The notes below the pieces were generated by a model, which was not told the origin of the DNA, did no database searches, and worked only from the letters and a program-made list of their open reading frames with translations. A program made the translations under genes and the position numbers. Source: Flavisolibacter longurius (GTDB lineage Bacteria > Bacteroidota > Bacteroidia > Chitinophagales > Chitinophagaceae). Taken from it: a stretch of 64,000 bases of DNA. The first letter of the stretch is position 1. Each line of letters begins with the position of its first letter. Where the stretch lies: assembly GCA_013327885.1 (NCBI GenBank), contig JABUMY010000014.1:1-64000 (forward strand), given 5' to 3'. This document shows positions 17,369-26,897 of the stretch, piece after piece.

Positions 17369-19866
17369 CAGAGTTCTTTTTGTTGGTTCAGCGCAATAAG
17401 GTTCGCCAGCAGCCGGTAAGCTCCCGGAACACCGGCCGGCAGTTGCCGGAAAAAAGAAAGCCCGGTATAGGTAAAATAACCTTTGCCATGTTTGGCAACC
17501 ACCAGGCTGCCGTCGTGCGGTTGTTCACCGGGATCGCTCATACGTAAAACCGGCTGAAAGCGGTTATCCCAATCCGTTGCATGGTAAAGACTGCGTTCCT
17601 GCACCCAGCTCTTAAAATCACTTTCACCTATTTTATTGGGAAAATTCAACACAGGATGTTGCGGCACCAGGAAGCTGACCGGCGCATTTTCATCCGTGAT
17701 CCTTCTGTTGACAACCGTAAACGGGTAAGGACCGATCCTTCCGCGCAAGCCGTTGGCCTGCGAGTATTGCATGATGTAATTGCCGCCAGCCTCCACGTAG
17801 GCCATCAGCTTATCGTAGTATTTGCCCATCCAGTCGTTTGCATTTAACGAACGCACACCGGCAATAATGGCATCAAATTGCTGCAGGTTATTGCGCTCCA
17901 GTTCTTTTTCGGTGAGCAGCGTTACCTCGTATCCCATCTGCTCCAGGGCTTCAGGAACTTTGTCACCGGCACCTACAATGTAACCGATCCTTTTACCGGC
18001 CGTTTTCAGGTCCAGGTTCAGGATCTTTACCGACTTGCCATAGAAATATTGTATCGCAGGAATATGATCATAGGTTATTGACCGCAAAGTAAGATAGGCA
18101 TTGTGCTCACCGGTTTTATCCTCGTACAAGACGGAACCAAATGCACGGTCTTCGCTGCGGTTTTGAAGCGACGCCGACGAAACCCTAAAGGCAAATGCCT
18201 GCGTGGCACGGTTGGAAAGTGTGAACGGTACGTCCTTTATCGTTGAATCAATCATTGTTGATCGAATATGCGGGGATGCTTTTCCTGACAACGCTGTTTG
18301 GGCCGAGAAAAAAACAGCAACGGGTTGCGTAGCCGTATCGCTGCGACGCAACAATACAACCGATGGCGCAATGGAAACGGTGGCGGGTGGTAAAATGGTA
18401 AACGGCTGGTAGATCTCTCCTTTCACAGCATCCGAATATTTATACTGCATCGGCCGTGTCAGGATAAGTTCCTGTCCGTTTATGGTAACCACAAAGTTTG
18501 CGGTGTAGGGTTTGTCAACATCGGGCTGACCGATCTTTTGCTGGTCGTTCACCACAAAATAGCCTTCCCGCATGGTTTCCCGCAGCCAATAGGGTTGCGT
18601 GAGTTCTTTGTTCGCACTTACCTTGATTTTTTTTGTCAACGCAAAATTTTTATTGCGGGTGAGCGGTTGTAAAAACGTGGTATCAAAGCCTTCTAGTTGC
18701 ACTTGCTTGAGCACCACCCCGGTTCCCAATCTGTCGTTTGCCAGCACGCTAAACTGCAGCGAATCACCCTGCACGGCATGTGGTGTAGCAGCTACCACTT
18801 CTACCCACAAACCACTGGCAGCAACAATGAGGTCGGACACTTCCTTTGCTTTTTGTGCTGTCCAAGCATTTTGCTGCGGTAAATTTTTAAGCGTGTTATA
18901 AAGCTTCACCAACAAGGGCACTGATTTTTGCGGTGCCGCAAAATCATAGCTGCGAATAACGGCATTCACTTGTGCCTGCACGTTAGTAAGCGCTGTGCCC
19001 GAAAGCACTTTCGACCAAGTCGTGTTCACGCCATCGTGCAAATCATTTTTTGGTGCTTCGCCACCAATGGTCTTAAAAAATTCGATGGCTTCTCCCCTTC
19101 CGCGCAGCGAGCCAAATCCCTGGCTTTTGTGCTGGCTTCGACTTTCAGCAGCAATTTCGCCATAGCTTTTTCCAAGCACGGGATTAAAATCACCGGCGTC
19201 GAGTTGGAACTGGTCGGGACTGGTGGTGTTGTTTCCGCCAAAATTGAAGGTGTTCCAAAGAATGCGTTTCGCCTGCCAGGGCTTTACAAATTGCAATTGT
19301 GCCGGGAAGCGCTTGGGGTCAGCAGCAGCCTTAAACGCTTCCACCGCTAGAATGGCCGAAGCCGTGTGCTGCCCATGACCGCCTTCACCGGTGGTTGGGA
19401 AACGGGTTATGATCACATCGGGCTGAAACTTGCGGATCACCCAAACAGCATCGCTCAATATTTTCTCACGGTCCCATTTCGTAAAGGTTTCTTCCGGTGA
19501 TTTGGAATAGCCAAAATCATAAGCACGGGAAAAAAATTGCTCGGCGCCATCAATGTGACGGGCCGCCAGCAATTCCTGTGTGCGAATAAGCCCAAGCTCC
19601 ACACCTTGTTCTTCACCAATCAGGTTTTGCCCGCCATCGCCGCGGGTCAGTGAAAGATAGCCGGTACGGTACAATTTATCTTTTGAAAAATAGGTCAGCA
19701 GCCTTGTGTTCTCGTCATCAGGGTGCGCAGCAAAATACAGAACGCTGCCAAGCACGTTCAGCTTTTTGATGCCAAGGTAAATATCACCGGAAGTAGGAAA
19801 GGACGGCGCCTGCGCTCCCGCTGCCAGCGAAAAAAATAAAAAGAAAAGAAAACAGTTTTTTTTCAT
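17368..19866 (-). CDS. PIG-L/LmbE family deacetylase, large exported form
   Basis: 832 residues. Signal peptide (to about residue 20), then an LmbE domain with zinc motif AHPDDE (47-52), LSLTRGDGGQNLIGEEQG and the later GEGGHGQHTAS histidines. About 550 further residues include beta-sandwich segments and a C-terminal ThuA-like/GATase-like part (YIVGAGDKVPEALEQMGYEVTLLTE...FDAIIAGVRSLN). Family members remove N-acetyl groups from GlcNAc conjugates; the size and export are typical of Bacteroidota. First gene of the operon ending in the SSS symporter. Confidence 0.9.
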   Translation of the reverse strand: MKKNCFLFFLFFSLAAGAQAPSFPTSGDIYLGIKKLNVLGSVLYFAAHPDDENTRLLTYFSKDKLYRTGYLSLTRGDGGQNLIGEEQGVELGLIRTQELLAARHIDGAEQFFSRAYDFGYSKSPEETFTKWDREKILSDAVWVIRKFQPDVIITRFPTTGEGGHGQHTASAILAVEAFKAAADPKRFPAQLQFVKPWQAKRILWNTFNFGGNNTTSPDQFQLDAGDFNPVLGKSYGEIAAESRSQHKSQGFGSLRGRGEAIEFFKTIGGEAPKNDLHDGVNTTWSKVLSGTALTNVQAQVNAVIRSYDFAAPQKSVPLLVKLYNTLKNLPQQNAWTAQKAKEVSDLIVAASGLWVEVVAATPHAVQGDSLQFSVLANDRLGTGVVLKQVQLEGFDTTFLQPLTRNKNFALTKKIKVSANKELTQPYWLRETMREGYFVVNDQQKIGQPDVDKPYTANFVVTINGQELILTRPMQYKYSDAVKGEIYQPFTILPPATVSIAPSVVLLRRSDTATQPVAVFFSAQTALSGKASPHIRSTMIDSTIKDVPFTLSNRATQAFAFRVSSASLQNRSEDRAFGSVLYEDKTGEHNAYLTLRSITYDHIPAIQYFYGKSVKILNLDLKTAGKRIGYIVGAGDKVPEALEQMGYEVTLLTEKELERNNLQQFDAIIAGVRSLNANDWMGKYYDKLMAYVEAGGNYIMQYSQANGLRGRIGPYPFTVVNRRITDENAPVSFLVPQHPVLNFPNKIGESDFKSWVQERSLYHATDWDNRFQPVLRMSDPGEQPHDGSLVVAKHGKGYFTYTGLSFFRQLPAGVPGAYRLLANLIALNQQKEL

Positions 19867-19927
19867 GCGTGTGGCAATAGTATTAAAAAGTTAAAAACCA
19901 AAAACGGCTGCTGGTTATTCTCTTTTT

Positions 19928-20010
19928 TGTTCAATGTTCGATGTTTGATGTTCGATGTTCAAAGTTTGAAGTTTCTCATCTCCCGTTTCACGTCAGTCGT
20001 CTCTCGTCCC
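19928..20010. repeat. low-complexity TTCGATGTTTGATGTTCGATG run
   Basis: Degenerate direct repeats (caatgttcgatgtttgatgttcgatgttcaaag, then cgtttcacgtcagtcgtctctcgtc) fill the gap between the M14 stop and the deacetylase start. Confidence 0.5.
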
Positions 20011-22515
20011 TTATTGTCCAACAAGGAAAACGGCATTGGCAAAAAGAAGCTTGCCCGATTCCCAAAAGCTGCGGAACAACACATCATCAGCAAGATAGGT
20101 TACCGTACCGCGACCAACATCCTGCACACCAAAAAGGAGCCCATTTTGCAAACGGCTGGCGAGATTGGTACCAACAAAACCAGCAACGGGTTTGTCTGTG
20201 CGCAGCACACCAACATTCCACCCGCCATCTTTGATAAAATCGTAAATAGCCGCATCCTGCTTTAGCGTATAATAATACTCAGGGTAGCCAAAGGCAAGGG
20301 GGTGTGTATTGTCCAGTTGCACCCTGAAAATAGAACCTGGCGTCATGCCACGCAGTGCATCCCGTTCGCGGTCTTCGTAACGCTTCACGTAAGCAGAAAG
20401 ATCTTTGGGTTCAGCATCATCGCCTTTTTTTGCTTTGAGGCTCCAATCCAGGCGGCTCAACTGCGCCACCGCGCCTTCCAGCGCCACAACATGACCGCCG
20501 TTACTGATCCAGTTGCGAAAGGCGTCGGCCGCGGTTTTATCCGTCAAAAAGCGGTAAGCGCCATCGGGCATGATCACCACATCGTAATTACTCCAATTCA
20601 TCCGGCCGGCATCTGCCACGTTTACCAGTGTTACGGGGTATTGGAGCACCTTATCGAAATAATGCCACACTTCACCGGCGGCCAAACTGCTCGTGCCTTC
20701 GCCTGTAAACAAGGCAACGCGACGGGCTTTCAGGGGCAATACGCTGCTGCTGCCAAAGTCAAAGCCTTTGTCAACAAAACCGGAACTGACAGCCGTTAAC
20801 CGTACGCCGGCACTGTCTGCCGCCGTTCGCACCGTTTGCCAGAGTGCAGGGTTGTATTGATTGCCGGTTTTTAATACGATCACCGAACCGCGGTCGAAGG
20901 TTTTTCCACCCGACTCAAATGGCGTAGTAGCAAAACGCAGCTTGATCCCTTTTTGCAGCAAGCCACCCACCAGCTTTACCGATTGCACACCGTTCCAGGG
21001 AATAATATAAGCATAGGGCTCTGCGGTGAGGTTTGCATTCAGGTTGTTTGACCGCACTTTTAATTCTCCGTCAGTATAGGCAACGGCTGTTTTTATACCA
21101 TAGGTTTTTATGCCATAAGCATAAGGCAGGGCCCATGCGGTAATATCATAAGTAGCCGAATCGGACAATTTGGTTGCCGGTTCAAACAATACTTTTACCA
21201 GGTTGCTTCTTGGTTGGGCAGAAGGAATTACAACATCAATTTCTGTGATGCTAAAAGACTCTTCCTTGTTAGTATTGTAGTTATAGCCACGAACTGATGC
21301 CGCTTTTGCCGGGTAATACCGGATCTTGTTTTGATCAAGCAATTTTAAAAGCGAAATAAACCGTGCACTGTCGGTCTTTTCCGGCTTTATCACAAAAGAT
21401 TTGTACTCACCCACACCTGCATTGGCCGCGTTGAAATAAGAGGCAAATTCGTTTTTCAGTTTGGCTGCATTTTTTGATGCAACCTCGATGGTACTCATGC
21501 CGGTTGTGTGGTGGTGCAGGGCCCTGTCCACCAACGTCAGCGTATCGCCGTTCTCTACCACCATACCCAGTCCGGCACCAATGCCGCCTTGCTCGTAGGT
21601 CATGCCAATGGCACCGTTATAAATCGGGTAGGTATCACCGTAAGAAGGGTATAAAAGATCAAAACGTTCGCGGGTAAAATAAAGCCAGCCGTTTGCATCA
21701 AAATAGCGGGCATGGTTGCGACCGATGGTCGTTTGAAAATCACGCTGCCACTTGGTGATGACCTCGTGGAAAGGCTCTGCCGCTGGTGCAAAATAATAAG
21801 GCTCGTTCGGTCCCTGCTCATGAAAGTCTACATGTATCTGCGGCATCCATTCGTTATACAACGCTACACGATGCCGGCTTTCGGTTTGCGTTTGCCAAGC
21901 CCAGTCGCGGTTGAGGTCAAAATTATAATGATTGGCCCGTCCACGCGGCCAGGGCTCGTTATGCTCTCTTGCTTCCGGCGATGGATTAAAACTAGTGCCT
22001 GCAACCGAATTGTACCAGTTCACATACCGGTCCCTCCCGTCAGGGTTCAGGCAGGGATCCAAAACCACGACGGTATTCTGCAGGTATTGCCTCGCGGCGG
22101 TATTCGACGGGTCGGCCAGTGCATGCAGTGTCAAAAGTGCAGCTTCTGAAGAAGACGGCTCGTTACCGTGCACATTGTAGCTTAACCAAACAATAACCGG
22201 CTGCCCTGCTTCCGTTGTGCTGCCACCATTTACCGTACGCATGTTGGCGGCACGTATGATCTCCAGGTTGGAAAGATTGGCTTGCGACGAAACAAAGGCC
22301 ACCACCAGGGGACGGCCTTCGTTGGTAGTGCCATACTGCTGCAGTTTTACCGTAGCCGGGCTGGCCGCGGCCACGGAGCGATAGTATTCCACAAGACGGT
22401 GGTGCGGTGTAAAACGGGTTCCGACCTTATAGCCTAAAAATTGTTCCGGTGATTGCAGTTGCGCAAAACAAACACTTGCCAACAGCAGGAAAGCTGGGAG
22501 AAAAAGGGTTCGCAT
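20011..22515 (-). CDS. M14-family zinc carboxypeptidase, exported
   Basis: 834 residues. Signal peptide (MRTLFLPAFLLLASVCFAQ), then an M14 domain with zinc ligands in YNVHGNEPSSSEAAL and HVDFHEQGPNEPYYF, substrate-site NPDGRDRYVNW and NFDLNRDWAW, and the catalytic Glu region GMTYEQGG. The long C-terminal part has a ThuA/GATase-like stretch (ARRVALFTGEGTSSLAAGEVWHYFDKV...YDVVIMPDGAY). It probably trims peptides in the periplasm or outside. Confidence 0.9.
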   Translation of the reverse strand: MRTLFLPAFLLLASVCFAQLQSPEQFLGYKVGTRFTPHHRLVEYYRSVAAASPATVKLQQYGTTNEGRPLVVAFVSSQANLSNLEIIRAANMRTVNGGSTTEAGQPVIVWLSYNVHGNEPSSSEAALLTLHALADPSNTAARQYLQNTVVVLDPCLNPDGRDRYVNWYNSVAGTSFNPSPEAREHNEPWPRGRANHYNFDLNRDWAWQTQTESRHRVALYNEWMPQIHVDFHEQGPNEPYYFAPAAEPFHEVITKWQRDFQTTIGRNHARYFDANGWLYFTRERFDLLYPSYGDTYPIYNGAIGMTYEQGGIGAGLGMVVENGDTLTLVDRALHHHTTGMSTIEVASKNAAKLKNEFASYFNAANAGVGEYKSFVIKPEKTDSARFISLLKLLDQNKIRYYPAKAASVRGYNYNTNKEESFSITEIDVVIPSAQPRSNLVKVLFEPATKLSDSATYDITAWALPYAYGIKTYGIKTAVAYTDGELKVRSNNLNANLTAEPYAYIIPWNGVQSVKLVGGLLQKGIKLRFATTPFESGGKTFDRGSVIVLKTGNQYNPALWQTVRTAADSAGVRLTAVSSGFVDKGFDFGSSSVLPLKARRVALFTGEGTSSLAAGEVWHYFDKVLQYPVTLVNVADAGRMNWSNYDVVIMPDGAYRFLTDKTAADAFRNWISNGGHVVALEGAVAQLSRLDWSLKAKKGDDAEPKDLSAYVKRYEDRERDALRGMTPGSIFRVQLDNTHPLAFGYPEYYYTLKQDAAIYDFIKDGGWNVGVLRTDKPVAGFVGTNLASRLQNGLLFGVQDVGRGTVTYLADDVLFRSFWESGKLLFANAVFLVGQ

Positions 22516-22567
22516 TCAGTTTGAATATTTAGCAACAATATTAAACCCGAAATTCCAAACCTGTTGT

Positions 22568-22640
22568 AAAACAAAAGCCCCTGCCGAAGCAGGGGCAGGT
22601 TGTCGCCGGATGGTTTAGGTTTTCGGCAGGACAACCAAAT
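22568..22640 (-). ncRNA. candidate structured leader or small RNA with terminator
   Basis: On the minus strand two hairpins are adjacent. GGTTGTC-CT-GCCG...CGGC-GACAACC (22598-22636) is followed by GCCCCTGC-TTCG-GCAGGGGC (22577-22596) and a T-rich tail (TTTTGTTTT). It lies 53 bases upstream of the M14 gene on the same strand, so it may be a leader that terminates early, or a small RNA. I recognise no RNA family. The rest of the 22641-23174 gap shows no supportable gene. Confidence 0.35.
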
Positions 22641-23174
22641 CCTTGTATAATGTTTTTTACCCTTTTTAGGACCGTTGAATGGACAAATACTAATCACTCT
22701 TTTCATTGCACGATGTCCCAAAGGCGCCAAAGTAGAAACAGTGACGCACAATAGCAAAAAGGCCCAAATACTAATCGACTAAACCCCGCTTTTTAACGGT
22801 GAGGTATATGCACTTTCTGTTTGCTGTAAAACAGATAACAACAAAGAAACCCGCAGATAGTTTAAGCAAACGTTAAGGAATTGTTTAGCACGGGTTAAAC
22901 TACACGGCATTTTTAGGGTGAAAAATGGGTTGGGCATTGTAACGCATTTTTTGTGAAACCCGCTACAGCAAAGGATTTCATGAGCCCGATCTGAAAGTTT
23001 ACGGTAGTAACGGGATGAAAATCTGGTTCCTGTTCCGCAATTGCGCCGCCTTACCTTCACACCAGAAACGAAAAACAGATCTTTTACAGGTGCATCTGAA
23101 ATATTTGCTTGCTGCTACGATTGGCATTGCGATGAAAAGGAAAAATTATTCGTAAACAGAAAAAGTAAATACGT

Positions 23175-23594
23175 ATGAAAAAGCAATTGATTAGCAAAAG
23201 CGTAAAAGCAGGTTTTTTGAAAATGGGCGTTGCCGCTCTTCTCCTGTTAAACCTTACACAGGCATCAGCGAAATCCTCAACTGAAGTATCAGACCCCTTC
23301 GTTAATATCGCTTATGCAGGAACCGTAAAAAACCAGGCACAGTTCCAGTTTGACATGGTCAATGACAATGATGAGCAATACCTGTTGGTGATCCAGGGTG
23401 ATGATGGTTTGGTTTTGTACAAAGAAAAAATCGACAAGCGTACGTTCACCAAAAAGTTCGCTCTTGACAACAACGATCTGCAGACTTCGAAACTGGTGTT
23501 CACTGTTACCGGTTTGAAATCGAAAAAGACGCAATCTTTCGAGGTTAAACCCCAGGTGCGTACCGTACAGGAAGTTGTTATCAACAAATTATAA
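23175..23594 (+). CDS. small exported protein of unknown function
   Basis: 139 residues. N-terminal signal peptide (cleavage likely near ASAKS, residue 33), then about 100 residues predicted all-beta (FQFDMVNDNDEQYLLVIQGDDGLVLYKEKIDKR), ending VVINKL. Followed by a perfect terminator hairpin. No family recognised. Confidence 0.7.
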   Translation: MKKQLISKSVKAGFLKMGVAALLLLNLTQASAKSSTEVSDPFVNIAYAGTVKNQAQFQFDMVNDNDEQYLLVIQGDDGLVLYKEKIDKRTFTKKFALDNNDLQTSKLVFTVTGLKSKKTQSFEVKPQVRTVQEVVINKL

Positions 23595-23703
23595 TAGCCC
23601 GTTGTCCGTTCGATTTTGAAGACTGGCGCCGTACCCATATAGCGGTACCGCCCATGAAAATAACACCCGGCATACAACAGAATTGCGTTGTTGCTGCCAA
23701 ATC

Positions 23704-23733
23704 AATAGTCCCGCCAATTGGCGGGACTATTTC
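23704..23733. terminator. perfect 12-bp hairpin AATAGTCCCGCC/GGCGGGACTATT
   Basis: Perfect palindromic stem with AATT loop, 110 bases after the small exported gene and facing the TonB receptor gene; suited to stop transcription from both sides. Confidence 0.75.
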
Positions 23734-23848
23734 GTTTACGATATTTAAATAATCTGTTACGTCAAACCTTTTTTAAAACAATTCTTGTTTTCAATAACAA
23801 AAGACAATACGGCTTGCACCAACAACTGCTTACAGCAAAAGAACCCAG

Positions 23849-26665
23849 TTATTTGGTTGGCAGCTGTAAACTAAGGCGGCCAAAATAATAAGCGCCGTTA
23901 AAGCCCATTTGCTGCACCCGGCGGCTGTATACAAATCTGCCCAGGCTTTGGTTGGCGCTGTGTGACTGCACATCGGGGTACACATCAAAAAGATTGTTGG
24001 CACCCACTGTAAACGTCAGGTTGGTCAACACCTGGTACGAAAGGGAAAGGTCGGTAACGGTTTTGGCAGAAAAGGTCTGGTCGAGGCTTTCGGGCCGGTT
24101 CCCGTTAAAAGCGTTGGCCACCGGTGCAACGGTCGGGTCCAGGTAAAGAACATCACCAAACCGCACAAAGCGCAGCATCACACCCAACTTGGTGTACCGG
24201 TAATTAAAGGCCAGCGAAAGTTTGTCTTTTGGATTGGCCCGTTCGATGCGGCTTTCGTCCTCGCGGTTAAAATAATTTCCCAACTGGCCGCCGGTTCTTA
24301 GCAGTTCCGAAGCATAAATAACAGGCATCCCTGCATCGTCCCTTACCACCTGGTTGTCGGTAATGTTCAGGGCCAGGATCGTTCGCAGCGAATGATTGCC
24401 ACGGAACGTTTTCGAATACGTCGCCACGGCTTCTACGCCACGGGCCCTTGTGTCAATGGCATTGGTAAAAAAGTTAGCCGTTTGTGCACCTTCCGCATCC
24501 AGGATCTGCTTTATCTGTGCATTGGTATTGCCGTTAAAATTATTGGTAAGAATAATGCGCCTGTCAATATTGATCTGGTAAGCATCCAGGGTAAATTCAA
24601 ACCCTGTGAATGGCTTGGCGGTGATACCAAATGAATAATTGCGGCTGGTCTCTTCTTTTAATTCCGGTATACCCAACAGGTTGGCAAGCCGACTGTCGTT
24701 GGGAAACGTTCCGGCCTGTACCGGCACCAGGTTGCCGCCCTGCGATACAAACAACGTGTTGGTTTTGGCGTAATACTTTTGTTGTTGCGATGGTGCTCTA
24801 AAACCACTGCTGATGGAAGCCCGCAGGTTCAATGCTTCCACGACTTTTAAGCGGCCGCTGAATTTGTAATTAAGCGTTGAGCCAAAATCGCTGTAGTTCT
24901 CAAAACGCACAGCACCGGTAAGAAGCAGCTTCCGGTTGAAATCCTGCTCAAGGTCCAGGTACACCGCTTTTGCATTACGGGTTTTGGTATCGCCGATGGT
25001 ATTGACAAAACCCGGAAACACCTGCGCACCATTGGCCGCTTTGGAAGCGACATCATAGTTTTGGTAAGACGCTTCTTCGCCGCTGCGAATCCCAAAGGCA
25101 TCGATGCGGTATTCAAGACCGGCCGCTACGTTCAGTCCCTGCAACACATCATACCGCCGCGAAAAATCGGCATTCGCGGTGTTCTGCCAGAATTTTAATC
25201 CACCTGCATCAAAAGAAGTTTGCGGGTTTGGCGACACGGCAAACTGTGTATAATTAAGAGAATTGCTGACACCAAAATCAAACTTGTTAATGCCATAGGT
25301 ATTGCTGATATCCACGTTCCAGGCTTTGATCTTGGTACGATAACCCACCGAAGCTGACAGGTCTTCGATATCGGTATCGATGTTGGGCAAAAAGCCGTTT
25401 GGATACAAGGCAAAAACATTGGGTGCATAGGTGGTAGCATTGGTGGGAACCCCACTCGGATACCGGTAAAAGCCGGCTGCATTGCCTTCTTTTTTGCTAT
25501 AGCCGCCAAAAAGATAAAGCTCGCCGCTGTTGCCAACGGGGTAGCCAAAATTGTAAAACAAGGCACCGCCTTTCATTCCCGAATTGCCGGCACGGATATC
25601 AAAAAATTCACGACTTAAACCCCTCGCCGCCATAATCGAATCGTCGCGGTTTTGCCCGTTTACATTTGGATAAACAGCACCGGTATAAGTGCCGGCGCGG
25701 TTGGTAGGATTTCGTTGCACGTATTCGCCGTTAAGGATTAAATACCCCTTGCCAATAGCAAAGCCGTAACCAAGATTTCCCTGGTAGGTTTCGCCATCGG
25801 TAACGGTTACATCCGGGCTGCCGCTGATACCCTGTAAGATATTCAGCGCATAATTTTTTGGATACTTCGAATGGTAAAAGCCATAGCTGCTGCCGGCTTC
25901 CAAAAGTCCGGTGCGTTTTTTCAGTACGATGTTGATCACACCGGCAATGGCATCGGAACCGTATTGCGCCGAGGCACCGTCGCGAAGGATCTCTATGCGG
26001 TCGATGGCTGTTGCCGGGATGGCACTGAGGTCAGTGTTGACCTGGCCGCGGTTGACCGTGCCGTTTACGTTCACCAGGGCCGACTGGTGACGCCGTTTAC
26101 CGTTAATAAGAACGAGTACCTGGTCTGTTCCCAGTCCGCGCAATTGCGCAGGGTCCATATGGTCGGTGCCGTCGGCCACGGTTTGCCGTGCCGACTGAAA
26201 CGAAGGTGCGATGTAGTTCATGATCTGGTTCAGGTCAACCTGTCCCAGGTCTGTCACCACCTGCGACAGCGGAATCACATCCACCGGTACCGGCGTTTCA
26301 GTTCGGGTTCGGGCAGCACTGCGGGAACCAACCACCGTGACCATGCTAAGGTCTCGGCTACCGCTAAGGATAATATCCTGCACCGCACCAGTTGGCCCAA
26401 CGGTAACAGCAACATTTTGCGTGGAAAAACCAACATACGACACCGTTAGTGTGTACTGTCCGGGTGGCAGGGAAAGGGAATAGTTGCCGCTGTTGTCGGC
26501 AAGCGTTCCCTGTTGGCTGCCTTGCACTGTAACGGAGGCACCCGACAATCCTTGTCCGCCGGCGTCGCTCACCTTTCCCCGAAGGGTTACATTTTGCGCA
26601 AAAACAACCTGAAAGCAAAAAATGGAAAGAACCAGGGTGATGATTGTGTGGTAATGTTTCTTCAT
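23849..26665 (-). CDS. TonB-dependent receptor
   Basis: About 938 residues. Signal peptide (MKKHYHTIITLVLSIFCFQVVFAQ), a carboxypeptidase-like regulatory domain (VTLRGKVSDAGGQGLSGASVTVQGSQ), the plug (PVPVDVIPLSQ, IDRIEILRDGASAQYGSDAIAGVINIVLKK) and a 22-strand barrel ending in an aromatic residue pattern. No SusD partner is next to it, so it is probably not a polysaccharide-type SusC; cargo unknown. The ATG at 26665 opens the signal peptide, so the 52 upstream in-frame codons are excluded. Confidence 0.92.
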   Translation of the reverse strand: MKKHYHTIITLVLSIFCFQVVFAQNVTLRGKVSDAGGQGLSGASVTVQGSQQGTLADNSGNYSLSLPPGQYTLTVSYVGFSTQNVAVTVGPTGAVQDIILSGSRDLSMVTVVGSRSAARTRTETPVPVDVIPLSQVVTDLGQVDLNQIMNYIAPSFQSARQTVADGTDHMDPAQLRGLGTDQVLVLINGKRRHQSALVNVNGTVNRGQVNTDLSAIPATAIDRIEILRDGASAQYGSDAIAGVINIVLKKRTGLLEAGSSYGFYHSKYPKNYALNILQGISGSPDVTVTDGETYQGNLGYGFAIGKGYLILNGEYVQRNPTNRAGTYTGAVYPNVNGQNRDDSIMAARGLSREFFDIRAGNSGMKGGALFYNFGYPVGNSGELYLFGGYSKKEGNAAGFYRYPSGVPTNATTYAPNVFALYPNGFLPNIDTDIEDLSASVGYRTKIKAWNVDISNTYGINKFDFGVSNSLNYTQFAVSPNPQTSFDAGGLKFWQNTANADFSRRYDVLQGLNVAAGLEYRIDAFGIRSGEEASYQNYDVASKAANGAQVFPGFVNTIGDTKTRNAKAVYLDLEQDFNRKLLLTGAVRFENYSDFGSTLNYKFSGRLKVVEALNLRASISSGFRAPSQQQKYYAKTNTLFVSQGGNLVPVQAGTFPNDSRLANLLGIPELKEETSRNYSFGITAKPFTGFEFTLDAYQINIDRRIILTNNFNGNTNAQIKQILDAEGAQTANFFTNAIDTRARGVEAVATYSKTFRGNHSLRTILALNITDNQVVRDDAGMPVIYASELLRTGGQLGNYFNREDESRIERANPKDKLSLAFNYRYTKLGVMLRFVRFGDVLYLDPTVAPVANAFNGNRPESLDQTFSAKTVTDLSLSYQVLTNLTFTVGANNLFDVYPDVQSHSANQSLGRFVYSRRVQQMGFNGAYYFGRLSLQLPTK

Positions 26666-26850
26666 AAACTGGGTTTTCGTTATGTAACAAGAAAGCAGTG
26701 GACCTGGTGGTAACAACAGGATCCCTTGAATTGTTTTGTTTTGCTGGAAATTGTCTTCCGGGAACGGACGTGTTCTTGCTTTGAGAGAGTTACAGTAAGA
26801 TACTATTATTTTACCATCCATCTTGTTTTTGCCACTGCATTTTTACAGGG

Positions 26851-26879
26851 TTGCGAATCCTTCCCACACTGTAAGTTTG
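26851..26879 (+). promoter_or_regulatory. candidate Bacteroidota promoter for ggt
   Basis: -33-like TTG (26851-26853), 18 bases, then -7 TAAGTTTG (26872-26879), an exact TAnnTTTG match, 18 bases before the ggt start. Confidence 0.5.
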
Positions 26880-26897
26880 TAGCCCTAACTTCAACAC

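Noticed and set aside
22434-23060. Minus-strand frames of 107 and 93 codons between the M14 gene and the small exported gene
   Set aside because: One runs into the M14 gene in another frame; both are rich in Cys/Arg/Leu like random frames, and one crosses the terminator hairpin.
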